A DNA stretch of 64,000 nucleotides, taken from contig NZ_CP111079.1 of NCBI RefSeq assembly GCF_026278245.1, positions 1,924,501 through 1,988,500 on the forward strand, given 5' to 3'. Origin of the DNA: Pontibacter kalidii (GTDB lineage Bacteria; Bacteroidota; Bacteroidia; Cytophagales; Hymenobacteraceae). The notes beneath the pieces were generated by a model. It saw only the letters and a program-made list of their open reading frames with translations, did not search any database and was not told where the DNA came from. Both the position numbers and the translations under genes were made by a program. This document shows, one piece after another, positions 46,870-55,826 of this stretch (positions within the stretch are counted from its first letter, which is position 1; every line of letters begins with the position of its first letter).

Positions 46870-47997
46870 TTACCGGGAAGTAACGCACCGGAAGCCGGTA
46901 TTCTCCAACCCGGAATCAGGAGAAGATTTCATCCGTGCCGATACCCTATACCCCCTGCAGTAGGAAGCATTACACATAAAAGAGCCGCCCCGCATCACCT
47001 TCTTTGGTACAGTAGGCTCTGCCGGGTCATGGCTACGAGCTGGCCCCTTCGGGTTAGGGGCTACTTATCCTTCCAGGCTGCTGTAGTAGGCTCCGTCATA
47101 CCAGTCAGCACACCACTCCCATACATTGCCTGCCATGTCGTATAACCCGTAGGTGTTCGGGGCAAACGAACTGACCGGAGCTACGCCGGTATACTTGTCC
47201 CAGCCGTTGTTCTGGTTAGGGAACTGCCCCTGCCAGGTATTGGCTTTCGGCTTTCCTGTCTCTAACGGCTCTGCTCCCCAAGGGTATGGCTGGTCATCGG
47301 CTCCTCCCCGTGCGGCGAACTCCCATTCGGCCTCAGTGGGCAGCCGCTTCCCGGCCCAGGCAGCATACGCCACAGCATCGTCCCACGACACATGCACCAC
47401 AGGACGGTGCCCTTTGCCCTCCAGGCTGCTGCCCGGCCCCTGCGGGTGCCGCCAACTGGCTCCTTTCTTCCAGGACCACCATTGCCGTGCATCCTGTAGC
47501 GCTACCCCATGCGCGGGTGGTGTGAACACAAGCGAGGCTGCTACCAGGACACTGTCAGGAGGCTTGGGCGTGCCGGGTGGTAGCTGCTGCTTTAACTCCT
47601 CCCAATCCGGCGCTCTTTCCGCAGTGGTCACATAGCCTGTCTCCTGCACAAACCTGGCAAACTGGGCATTGGTCACCTCGGTGGCGTCCATCCAAAAGCC
47701 ATCCACTTCCACCGGATGCAAAGGATATTCGTCCTGATTTCCTTCTGTATCGGCAGCACCCATGCGGAACGCTCCCCCCTTGATCCACACCATGCCTTCG
47801 TGCGATACTTCACCGACCTTTACAGGGGCTATCGGGCCGGGGCCTGCAAACCGGGATGGCAGGCTTTCGTGGCACGAAGCCGGTTCCCCGTCCACCACAG
47901 CAACCTTTTCTTCCTGCGCGTTTTCCTGTTGGCAGGAGACAGCAAGGCAGAGCACACTGTATAAAAAGAGCGAAGCCGGTATTGCAGAGGTTAACAT
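46870..47997 (-). pseudogene. Formylglycine-generating enzyme family lipoprotein, interrupted by an in-frame TAA
   Basis: Reading from 47997, a lipoprotein signal (LCLAVSC) precedes an FGE/sulfatase-modifying-factor domain (MVWIKGGAFRMGAADTEG, VHVSWDDAVAYAAWAGKRL, YDMAGNVWEW). At 47065-47067 the frame meets TAA. Without any frame change the next 65 codons continue the family perfectly: KKVMRGGSFMCNASYCRGYR with both catalytic cysteines, then GFRCVTSR and a natural stop at 46870-46872. So one base change (or sequencing error) removes the catalytic end. It would activate the neighbouring sulfatase by turning its active-site Cys into formylglycine. Confidence 0.85.
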
Positions 47998-48212
47998 GTG
48001 ATGGTTATTTTTTTATATAGTGAGCTCTTTGCAATTTGCCCTGTTGCTGCAGCACCTTATCCCATAGCAGTCCGGCACAGCCGGTTTGAACCTGCTCCTG
48101 AAAGGCAGTGAATTATACTTTGGTAGCCTGGTAGTTGCACAGGCTCTATATTTCCTGGCAAGCTAAAGCGGCGTTGAAAACAGGCGCTGCAACTTACAGA
48201 GGATCTTGAATC

Positions 48213-50003
48213 CTACTCCCCACCACGCACCATTTCCAGGGCAGCTTTTCCCAGCAGAGCCCTATTCGTGGAGTCCAGTTCTGATTCAAAGAAATTCTCT
48301 GGCCCCAGCACTTCATAGGCTCTGCCCCCGTGAAAAGGGATATAGCCCACTGCCTCGGTGTATCTCATCCAGCCGCTTAGCATTTCATGGAACTTTTCCG
48401 GTTCTTGCTTGGCAAGGTCACGTTGCTCTCTGGGGTCCTCCTTCAAGTTAAACAGTTGCCAGTTTCTTCCTTCCCCGAAAGGCGGCATCAGGAAACGGAT
48501 TTTCCAGTCGCCCTAGAGGTAGGCCTTGTTCTCCAGGCTTTCAATTCCAAAGCCGGTTTTCTCATCCCGCACGATACTTCCTTTGTTGCTTAACATCTCA
48601 TTAAAAGAAGTTCCGGTCATGGGGGCTAGCTTGTTGTTTTTGAAAGTATCCGGCCGCTTAATCCCGGTGATATCGAGCAGCGTAGGCATAATGTCGGTGC
48701 CTAAAATTTTGTTCGTGGCATCCACCCCTTTCAGGGTAACGCCTGATCCGGAGATAATGAATGGTACCCGGACACCTCCCTCGCCCGTGGTGGTTTTGAA
48801 ATAAGAATAAGGCGTAGCGGCCACCTCTGCCCACGCTCCTTCCAGTGACACAAAGGAGTCCGGATTGCCCATGTTCTCCAAGCTGTTATCGAACGGATCC
48901 AGGTCCTTCCCATAGAAAGAAGGGTCTTTGGGGTTGGAGCCGTTATCACCGATAAGGATGACGAGCGTATTATCCAGTTTGCCCTCTTTTTGCAGGGCCT
49001 CCAGCACGCGGCCAATGTTCAGGTCCATTATTTCAATCAAGGCAGCATAAAGTTCCATCCTACGAGCTTCCACCTTTTTCTCATGCGCTGAAAGCTCATT
49101 CCACTTTTTAAATTCACCTGAACCCGGGTTCATCGGAAGATCTTTGGCAATCAGGCCCAGCTTTTTCATGTTGTCCATCCTTACCTTGCGGATGTGGTCG
49201 TACCCCTTGTCGTATACGCCCTTGTACTTGTCCTGCCATTCAGTTGGCACATGCAGCGGGTCGTGGGGCGCCGTGAAAGCCAGGTAGCCGAAGAAAGGCG
49301 CATCGTCCTGCTGCTCGGTGATGTACTGGATCATTCTGTCGGCATAGTAGTCTGAAGAGTAAAAATCATCTGGCAGTTCTTCCACCACCACGCTGTCATC
49401 GTAGTACACGGTATGTATTTTTTCGGCAGGACCTAAGGCGAAAATATTGCTGAAGTGGCTCGTCCCCCCGCCCAGAAAGGAGAAACTGCGCTCAAAGCCT
49501 TCCTCAAAAGGCCGCCTGCCATCTTCGAACCCCAGGTGCCACTTGCCACTCATGTAGGTATGGTAGCCGTTTTCCCGCAACGTTTCGGGCAGGGTCATAA
49601 CCCTGTCGTTAAGATACCCCTCATAACCGGGCTGCATGTATTGGCTAGACGCCTGATAAGGAGACATGGTGCCAATGCCGCTGATGTGGTTGTCCATACC
49701 GGACATAAACATGGCCCGGGAGGGAGCGCAGAGCGGTGTGGTATAGCAATGCTGCACAATCAACCCGTTATCGGCCAGGCGCTGGATGTTAGGAGTTCGA
49801 ATCTCCCCGCCGAAGGGCGACAGGTCCGAGTAGCCCAGGTCGTCTATCACAATAAAAAGAATGTTTGGCCTGTTCTGGTTAGCAGATGTATTGGTATTTG
49901 TTTTGGCTTCGTTCTCGTCTTCATTTTTACTGTTTCCACAGGAACTAGTAGTGAAGAGAAATCCTATACAAAACAGGTAAAGCAGAAGGTATGCATTTTT
50001 CAT
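48213..50003 (-). pseudogene. Arylsulfatase lipoprotein, interrupted by an in-frame TAG
   Basis: Reading from the ATG at 50003 there is a lipoprotein signal (LFTTSSC). The sulfatase core follows: RPNILFIVIDDLGYSDL (metal site), TPLCAPSRAMF with the formylglycine cysteine at ~92, SGKWHLGF, FTAPHDPLH and ILIGDNGSNP. At 48513-48515 a TAG stops the frame after ENKAYL. The same frame then continues GDWKIRFLMPPFGEGRNWQLFNLKEDP..., the usual sulfatase C-terminus, to a stop at 48213. About 99 residues are lost. A CAG to TAG change is a likely cause. Confidence 0.85.
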
Positions 50004-50567
50004 TCCTGTTCCGGTTTGTTTTATCGACTGCTCGGCTCGGCAACATGACACGAAACAAAATGTCCATCAAGCGCAACTGAGGACAACTTGCTTTCTGGGG
50101 TAGCGAAGAGGAATAATTTCTACATTACGGCTTCATCTTTACAAGGAAGATACCGCTGAAGAACATGTGTTATTCACTGCCTGAAGCAACTTATGGAAAC
50201 AGACAGATCAGTTACAAAAAACGTCTTTCAACGTGCGTGACAGATATTTATTTACGGTCTAAAAGTCGCAACGATCATCCAGATCAAAAAAAAGATGCGG
50301 TTATACAGCCATAGCAGACAAAGCCCTGGCACTTTGACAGGATGAATATTCACCTATGATGACTTTGTTAGGATTGATAAAGTTATACATTAAGAAGAGT
50401 TCAGTTAGCGAAAAGTGGCGTGATAACCTATCAAGAGGAAGCTGCAGCCGTAGACATGGCCATCTTGTGCAATATTGATAACCGGCCTCAGCCTTATAAT
50501 AGCAGTGCGCCTAAATATCAATATAAAGCCCAAGTTTCGATCAATAAAAGAACTGAAAGTCTTAAGC

Positions 50568-50640
50568 CCCCTACTCCTCCTAAGAGGGGTATCACGTGTT
50601 TTGTTCAAAATTCCCCTCCTAGGAGGGGGAGGGTTGGGTT
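50568..50640. repeat. CT-rich hairpin module, third copy
   Basis: CCCCTCCTAGGAGGGG followed by GAGGGTTGGGTT; compare the modules at about 12410-12440 and 40610-40645 with the same stem and a GGGGTGGGTT flank. Confidence 0.65.
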
Positions 50641-50896
50641 AATCGCGACTAGAGTTATAAAGTGGAAAGAGTGTGCCCAGTCTTCAGGCCATACCCAACA
50701 TCAGCAAGATGCAAAGTTTGTTTGTGATGAACTACATCAATGGTCGTCTGCACTACACTTCTATATTTATACTTTGTCGAGACACCCATTCAGCAGAGAA
50801 CTCTATCCCAAATCACCCCTTCTTCTAAAAAGTATACTACGGTTTTTAGCTCAATGTGGAGAAAGTTCGATAGTTCTGCTCCTTCGAACTAGCCAA

Positions 50897-50930
50897 AACC
50901 CGCTTCAGATAAAGCAGGAGCGGGTTCTTT
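50897..50930. terminator. Terminator-like hairpin
   Basis: AACCCGCT...AGCGGGTT arms followed by CTTTATTTT. No gene that it would serve is clear. Confidence 0.6.
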
Positions 50931-51143
50931 ATTTTATCGGCTAATGGTTAAGCCAGTTCACTCAAGGCAGGCCTGGCTTATCTACTGGTCTATTCCTACT
51001 TACAGGCTTCAGAAATCAAGCAGACCTACTTCAACCTAATTTTATACGTTGGGTTTGGGTGGTTGATCTTAAATTTCGGGCGGGGCGGGTAGCCTGCTTT
51101 CGGCTCGGGAGCTTTTGCCTATAGCGCTACACCTGTAGTGCTG

Positions 51144-52085
51144 CTATGAGTGCTGACGCTGTTTCGCTACACCCGTTTTCCTGCTGACAAAGCGGCGGAT
51201 AGCGTTTCCTTTCATCCCTAAGACTATAAAAGTAACATAGGCGGCCAAAGTTAGGGAGGTGACATTAAGGCCAAAGGTTAATAAATGCTCCACCCACTTA
51301 TCCCCCATATCAAACCCAAAGACAAGCTTGAGCCCGAACCAAGCCGGAAAGACTGAAATGTGGGCCGTGGCAGCCAGGCCAATAAGCTCCCTGCGCCCTG
51401 CGTCGTCCATGGCGCCCAAAGCGGCGGCAATACCAATGACAAAGGCAAGCACAACTCCGGATAAAGGTGTTCCAAATTCTTCAAACCCGATAGGAGGCTT
51501 CGTAAAGAGCGCCACACAGGCTCCCGCTGCCACTATCAGGATCGTAGTAACCAACAGTGCCAGAATCCCCTGCCGGAGAAAGCGCCACTCCCGGAGCGTC
51601 GCCCCCAGGCCTATCCCGAGCATGTGATGATGGTATGGCAAAAACAGGAGGCCGGCGATAATGAGCGGAAGCATGTCCTCCACCATCCCATAGGCAAGTA
51701 AAACCGCAGAAAGGAAAACTCTCCCTATAAGACTTTTGGTGACACGCGTAAACTGCCAGAGCTCTTCATATACGTCAGTAGTAGGCCTTACTATCGGAAA
51801 GGTCTCCTCCTTCGGCGGCTCCTCCCCGAATAGAGACTCCGGGTGCCGCACCGTGAACGTAAAAGTGTCAGGGTCATAGATAGCGGAATCCATCAGGCTC
51901 TCCAGGAACCGCTTGGCCTTAGGTGTGGCAGTTTCTACCTCCACCACGTCCAGGTCTGTTTCCCTGTGGTCCGAGTTATACTTGCGTGCCTGTCGGATGG
52001 ACACGTGCGCAATTCCGGCAGCAAAGGCTATCTCAGCTATCTCCTTTCCTTGCCCGGAGGGGGCCTTGATGGTAACTAAGCGCAT
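51144..52085 (-). CDS. DUF389-type membrane protein
   Basis: 313 residues. A cytoplasmic ~130-residue N-terminal domain (MRLVTIKAPSGQGKEIAEIAF, TDLDVVEVETATPKAKRFLESL) precedes about six membrane helices from ~145 on. The layout resembles DUF389/TIGR00341 proteins. Function unknown. It lies between the broken and intact sulfatase loci on the minus strand; the intact FGE gene starts 225 bases from it in the opposite direction. Confidence 0.7.
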   Translation of the reverse strand: MRLVTIKAPSGQGKEIAEIAFAAGIAHVSIRQARKYNSDHRETDLDVVEVETATPKAKRFLESLMDSAIYDPDTFTFTVRHPESLFGEEPPKEETFPIVRPTTDVYEELWQFTRVTKSLIGRVFLSAVLLAYGMVEDMLPLIIAGLLFLPYHHHMLGIGLGATLREWRFLRQGILALLVTTILIVAAGACVALFTKPPIGFEEFGTPLSGVVLAFVIGIAAALGAMDDAGRRELIGLAATAHISVFPAWFGLKLVFGFDMGDKWVEHLLTFGLNVTSLTLAAYVTFIVLGMKGNAIRRFVSRKTGVAKQRQHS

Positions 52086-52310
52086 GTAGTTCTATCTTTT
52101 CTGTGTTATGCCTACGGAATATCCTATTTGTAGAAAAGTATGAAAGTATACTATACTGAGCACAAAGAGTTGTCATGCCGCCAGCCTCAGCCCTCTAGCC
52201 TTCGGGTCTCCTGTTAGCAGAAGTTTCCCAAAATTCATATTCAGGCTGTGGTTCTTTCAACTCGTCGCACACCTGTACGTTTACCTAAAAACACTCTATC
52301 CCGACAAAGT

Positions 52311-53291
52311 ATGCTGAAACTACTGGTAACAAACGAAAAACCGGCCCTTGAACAGATGGCCTGGATCCCCGGAGGAACGTTTGAGATGGGCTCCAACGAC
52401 TTCTATCCAGAGGAAAGGCCGGTGCACCGGGTGGCGGTAGATGGCTTCTGGATAGATAAGTACCCGGTGACGAATAGCGAATTCAGCGTTTTTGTAAAAG
52501 CAACTGGGTATCAGACCGTGGCAGAACGTTTCCCGAACCCTGCAGATTATCCCGAGGTTGACCCGGCCTTGCTGGTGCCGGGCTCTTTGGTCTTCCGAAA
52601 ACCGACCCATAGGGTTAGTTTGAGAGACCACCTTTCCTGGTGGACCTATGTGCCCGGCGCCTGCTGGAAAAACCCGGAAGGCCCGGACAGCAACCTGGAG
52701 GACCGGGAAGACCATCCGGTGGTCCATGTCACGTTCGAGGATGCAGTAGCCTATTGCGCATGGGCGGGAAAAAGTCTGCCGACGGAGGCCGAATGGGAAT
52801 TTGCCGCCCGCGGAGGTTTGGAGGGGGCTATCTATACCTGGGGAAACGAATTTGCCCCGGACGGGCGGCGGCTCGCTAATACCTGGCAGGGAGCGTTTCC
52901 CTGGCAGAACCTGAAATCTGATGGCTACGAAGGCACCTCTCCGGTAGGCGCTTTTCCGGCAAACGGGTATGGCCTGTACGACATGGCGGGTAATGTATGG
53001 GAATGGACCGATGACTTCTTCCGGCCAAGGCACTCGGAAAACGCAGCCAAAGCCTGTTGTGTACCTCGGAATCCTAAGGTTAGTGCAGCCGAAGCGAGCT
53101 TTGCCCAAGACCGGCCGGGCGGCAGTATCCCACAAAAAGTACTGAAAGGAGGCTCCTACTTGTGTGCCCCCAACTATTGCCAGCGCTACCGACCGGCAGC
53201 CCGCCAGGGCGAGGCAATTGAATCCTCCGCCAGCCACATCGGCTTCCGCTGTATCGTCAGAAAGCCCGACACATCTTCAGGCAAACTATAA
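52311..53291 (+). CDS. Formylglycine-generating enzyme family protein (cytosolic)
   Basis: 326 residues from the ATG at 52311; upstream codons in frame belong to the leader. No signal peptide. Full FGE fold: MAWIPGGTFEMGSNDFYPEERP, VDGFWIDKYPVTNSEF, HPVVHVTFEDAVAYCAWAGKSLPTEAEWEFAARGG, YDMAGNVWEWTDDFF and KVLKGGSYLCAPNYCQRYRP, with Cys285 and Cys290 spaced as the two catalytic copper-binding cysteines, then GFRCI. It oxidises the sulfatase active-site cysteine to formylglycine. First gene of a four-gene operon with a BASS transporter, a sulfatase and a SulP permease. Confidence 0.92.
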   Translation: MLKLLVTNEKPALEQMAWIPGGTFEMGSNDFYPEERPVHRVAVDGFWIDKYPVTNSEFSVFVKATGYQTVAERFPNPADYPEVDPALLVPGSLVFRKPTHRVSLRDHLSWWTYVPGACWKNPEGPDSNLEDREDHPVVHVTFEDAVAYCAWAGKSLPTEAEWEFAARGGLEGAIYTWGNEFAPDGRRLANTWQGAFPWQNLKSDGYEGTSPVGAFPANGYGLYDMAGNVWEWTDDFFRPRHSENAAKACCVPRNPKVSAAEASFAQDRPGGSIPQKVLKGGSYLCAPNYCQRYRPAARQGEAIESSASHIGFRCIVRKPDTSSGKL

Positions 53292-53308
53292 TACTAACCT
53301 TAATCAGC

Positions 53309-54181
53309 ATGGAGGATTTTCTGCCAACGTTTCTCAACATCATTGTGCCGCTATTCTCGGTCCTCAGCATGCTTTCTGCCGGGTTGGCCTATACCCTTCA
53401 TGAAATCATCGAACCCCTCCAAAACAAAAAAGGCGTTATACTGATGCTAGCAGCCAACTTCATGCTGGTTCCGGCCCTGACAATCCTCATCATAAAAGTT
53501 TTCTCCCTGCACCCAACGCTGGAAGCCGGATTGGTTTTGGTAGCTTGTGGGGCAGGGGCACCTTTCCTGATAAAATTAGCCACCATGGCAAAGGTAGATG
53601 TAGCGTTGGCGGCCTCCTGCCTGATACTACTTTTGCCCGCCACGGTGATTTTCATGCCGCTGGTGGTGCCTCTGGCTATACCTGAAGCGGAGGTAAGTAC
53701 CCGGAGCATCATGGTGCCGCTTCTCCTGACAATGCTCCTGCCGCTGGCGGCTGGCCTGCTGCTTAAGCGGAGCTTACCGGATTGGGCGAAGCAGTTACAG
53801 CCCTGGGCGGCGAAGCTCTCCACTATAACCCTAGTCCTGCTGTTTTTGGCAACCCTGCTGCTCTACTTCGGAACAGTATTATCCTTATTCGGGACCGGGG
53901 CGATTCTGGCAGCAATCGTTTTTGTGGTCGGTTGCTATGTGATCGGATACCTGATCGGATGGTTTTCCGATGCGCGTGAACTGATTGGCTTTGCAACAGC
54001 CCAACGAAACATTGCGGCAGCCACCGTAGTCGCCACCCTCAGTTTTGAGACCAGAGGCCCCCTTGTCATGGTCATCATCCTGTCGCTCATCAGCATGCTC
54101 ATCCTGTTCCCGTTTGCCTGGTGGCACGGAAAAAGAAAACAAGAAGAAATCACCAAACTCAACATCAGCTATGGAAAATAA
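53309..54181 (+). CDS. BASS-type transporter
   Basis: 290 residues with about nine membrane helices. VLVACGAGAPFLIKLATMAKVDVALA and LIGFATAQRNIAAATVVATLSF match the two helix-crossover regions of the bile acid:sodium symporter (BASS) superfamily. These carry organic anions. It starts 17 bases after the FGE stop and its end overlaps the sulfatase start by 11 bases. Inference: it imports the organosulfate that the sulfatase then cleaves in the cytosol. Confidence 0.8.
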   Translation: MEDFLPTFLNIIVPLFSVLSMLSAGLAYTLHEIIEPLQNKKGVILMLAANFMLVPALTILIIKVFSLHPTLEAGLVLVACGAGAPFLIKLATMAKVDVALAASCLILLLPATVIFMPLVVPLAIPEAEVSTRSIMVPLLLTMLLPLAAGLLLKRSLPDWAKQLQPWAAKLSTITLVLLFLATLLLYFGTVLSLFGTGAILAAIVFVVGCYVIGYLIGWFSDARELIGFATAQRNIAAATVVATLSFETRGPLVMVIILSLISMLILFPFAWWHGKRKQEEITKLNISYGK

Positions 54182-55823
54182 ACAAGGTATTAGCAAAAAG
54201 AATATCCTGATTCTGTGCATGGATCAGTGGCAGACGCACATGCAGTTACCCGAAGGGGTCACCTTCCCGGCCATGGAAAGACTGGAGTCACAAGGCGTTA
54301 CCTTCGAAAGGCAATACTGTACCGTACCCATCTGCACGCCCTCGCGGGCAACGATGTGGACGGGCGTACATGCCAAGAATACAGGCCTCTGGGACAATAC
54401 CAACTTCGCCTGGATACACGAGTTAAGCCATGATTTTCCCACCATCGGGCATATGATGCGGGAACAGGGCTACTATACCGCCTTCAAGGGGAAGTGGCAC
54501 CTCTCGGAAGTCCCACTCGGCGAGGATGCACTGGAGCGCTATGGCTTCTCGGACTTCCAGCAATGGGGGGATATGTTCGGCAGTCCCCTGGAAGGGGCTA
54601 AGGTGGATGGCACGGCCGTATTCGAAACCGTCGATTGGCTGGAACACAAATCCCCTCAACTGGACCAGCCCTGGCTCCTGCTCTGCAACCTCATCAATCC
54701 GCACGACATCATGTTTTACCAGAGCGACCCGATTGAAGAGCCCGTTCCGAATGGCGCTATAGCCGGCATGAAAACGCCTGCACAGCGCTTGAGCTGGTTT
54801 GAGAAGGAATGGCCGGTTGAGCTGCCCGAAAACTTCGAGGATGATTTGAAATACCAGCCATTCGGAGTGCAGCATTACAAAGACTTTATAGACAAAAACT
54901 ATGGGAAAGTACCCGAGAACCGGCCGGAACTCTGGCGCAAAAGACGGAACTACCTCATCAATGCCATGCGGCTGGTGGACTATGAATTCAGTAAGATTAT
55001 TGAAACCCTGGACAGACTCGACCTCTGGAAAGATACGATCGTCATTTTTACTAGCGACCACGGCGAAATGAACGGCGCGCATAAGATGAGCCAGAAGGGA
55101 GGCATTCATTACGATGAAGCGGCCATTGTCAACCTGACGTTTTGCGTGCCGGATGGCCCGAAAGGTGCACGCACTTCCGCTGTAGGATCGCACCTGGACC
55201 TGGCCCCTACCCTACTGGAATTCGCCGGACTCCAGGAACAGGAAATCAAATCTCGGTACCCGCACCTGAAAGGCAACAGCCTGAAATCAGCCATCCTAAA
55301 CCCAACCTCAGAAGGCCCACGTGGCAGCCAGGATATTCCGGGGAAGGGGGCGCTTTACTGTTGGGATGGCCTGCACATGCTGGACGAAAAGTGGACCTTA
55401 TCGGGTGCCCTCCAGGAACTGACCGGCCTGTCCGAAACAGAAGACATGCAGGAGCAGATGCGGATTGTCGGGGAAAAATACGGTGCGCCTGATTTCAACA
55501 ACCGGACCTTCTACCGGACCGTGGTGGACGGACAGTATAAGCTGGTGCGCTGGTTCAGCCCAAGTAATTACGGAAATCCCAGCACGCTGGAGGAACTCTA
55601 TGCCCAAAGCGACGTAACCCTGCACGACCTGGTAAACGACCCGCTGGAACTGGAAAACCTGGCGCACCCCGACCACCCAAAACATGATCCGAAAATGGTC
55701 GAACGAATGCTTCAAAAGCTCCATCACCTGATTGTGGAGGAGATTGGCGAGGACCAGGCGCCCTTTGACCTTAACCTGTTCGGAACCCAAACAACAAACG
55801 ACGAGACTAAAAACCAGACTTAA
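54171..55823 (+). CDS. Sulfatase (formylglycine type), predicted cytosolic
   Basis: 550 residues from the ATG at 54171, which overlaps the previous gene by 11 bases; no signal peptide. KKNILILCMDQWQTH (metal site), TVPICTPSRATMW with formylglycine residue Cys55, FKGKWHLSE, HDIMFY, FTSDHGEMNGAH and YDEAAIVNLTFCVPDG are sulfatase hallmarks. The C-terminal part (QYKLVRWFSPS, DVTLHDLVNDPLELENLA) is standard. It hydrolyses a sulfate ester; the substrate is unknown. The cytosolic site fits the cytosolic FGE and the import gene beside it. Confidence 0.92.
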   Translation: MENKQGISKKNILILCMDQWQTHMQLPEGVTFPAMERLESQGVTFERQYCTVPICTPSRATMWTGVHAKNTGLWDNTNFAWIHELSHDFPTIGHMMREQGYYTAFKGKWHLSEVPLGEDALERYGFSDFQQWGDMFGSPLEGAKVDGTAVFETVDWLEHKSPQLDQPWLLLCNLINPHDIMFYQSDPIEEPVPNGAIAGMKTPAQRLSWFEKEWPVELPENFEDDLKYQPFGVQHYKDFIDKNYGKVPENRPELWRKRRNYLINAMRLVDYEFSKIIETLDRLDLWKDTIVIFTSDHGEMNGAHKMSQKGGIHYDEAAIVNLTFCVPDGPKGARTSAVGSHLDLAPTLLEFAGLQEQEIKSRYPHLKGNSLKSAILNPTSEGPRGSQDIPGKGALYCWDGLHMLDEKWTLSGALQELTGLSETEDMQEQMRIVGEKYGAPDFNNRTFYRTVVDGQYKLVRWFSPSNYGNPSTLEELYAQSDVTLHDLVNDPLELENLAHPDHPKHDPKMVERMLQKLHHLIVEEIGEDQAPFDLNLFGTQTTNDETKNQT

Positions 55824-55826
55824 TCC

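Larger units (their letters stand above)
50004..51143. other. Intergenic region with one repeat module and a hairpin
   Basis: 1140 bases without a credible gene. 50568-50640 carries a CCCCTCCTAGGAGGGG palindrome module also found in both composite repeats. A terminator-like hairpin lies at 50897-50930. A TTATACTT word lies at about 50769. The open frame across 50420-50944 runs through the repeat and is not accepted. Confidence 0.6.

Noticed and set aside
46825..47145. 106-codon open frame on the plus strand
   Set aside because: It lies opposite the C-terminal part of the interrupted FGE gene, which is the real coding sequence there.
48513..48515. TAG as a pyrrolysine or read-through codon in the sulfatase
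   Set aside because: Pyrrolysine systems are not expected in Bacteroidota, and the neighbouring FGE has a TAA, so decay or error is the simpler explanation.
50420..50944. 174-codon open frame on the plus strand
   Set aside because: It runs through a palindromic repeat module and a terminator-like hairpin; its composition is not protein-like.
52320..53237. 305-codon open frame on the minus strand
   Set aside because: Antisense to the intact FGE gene.
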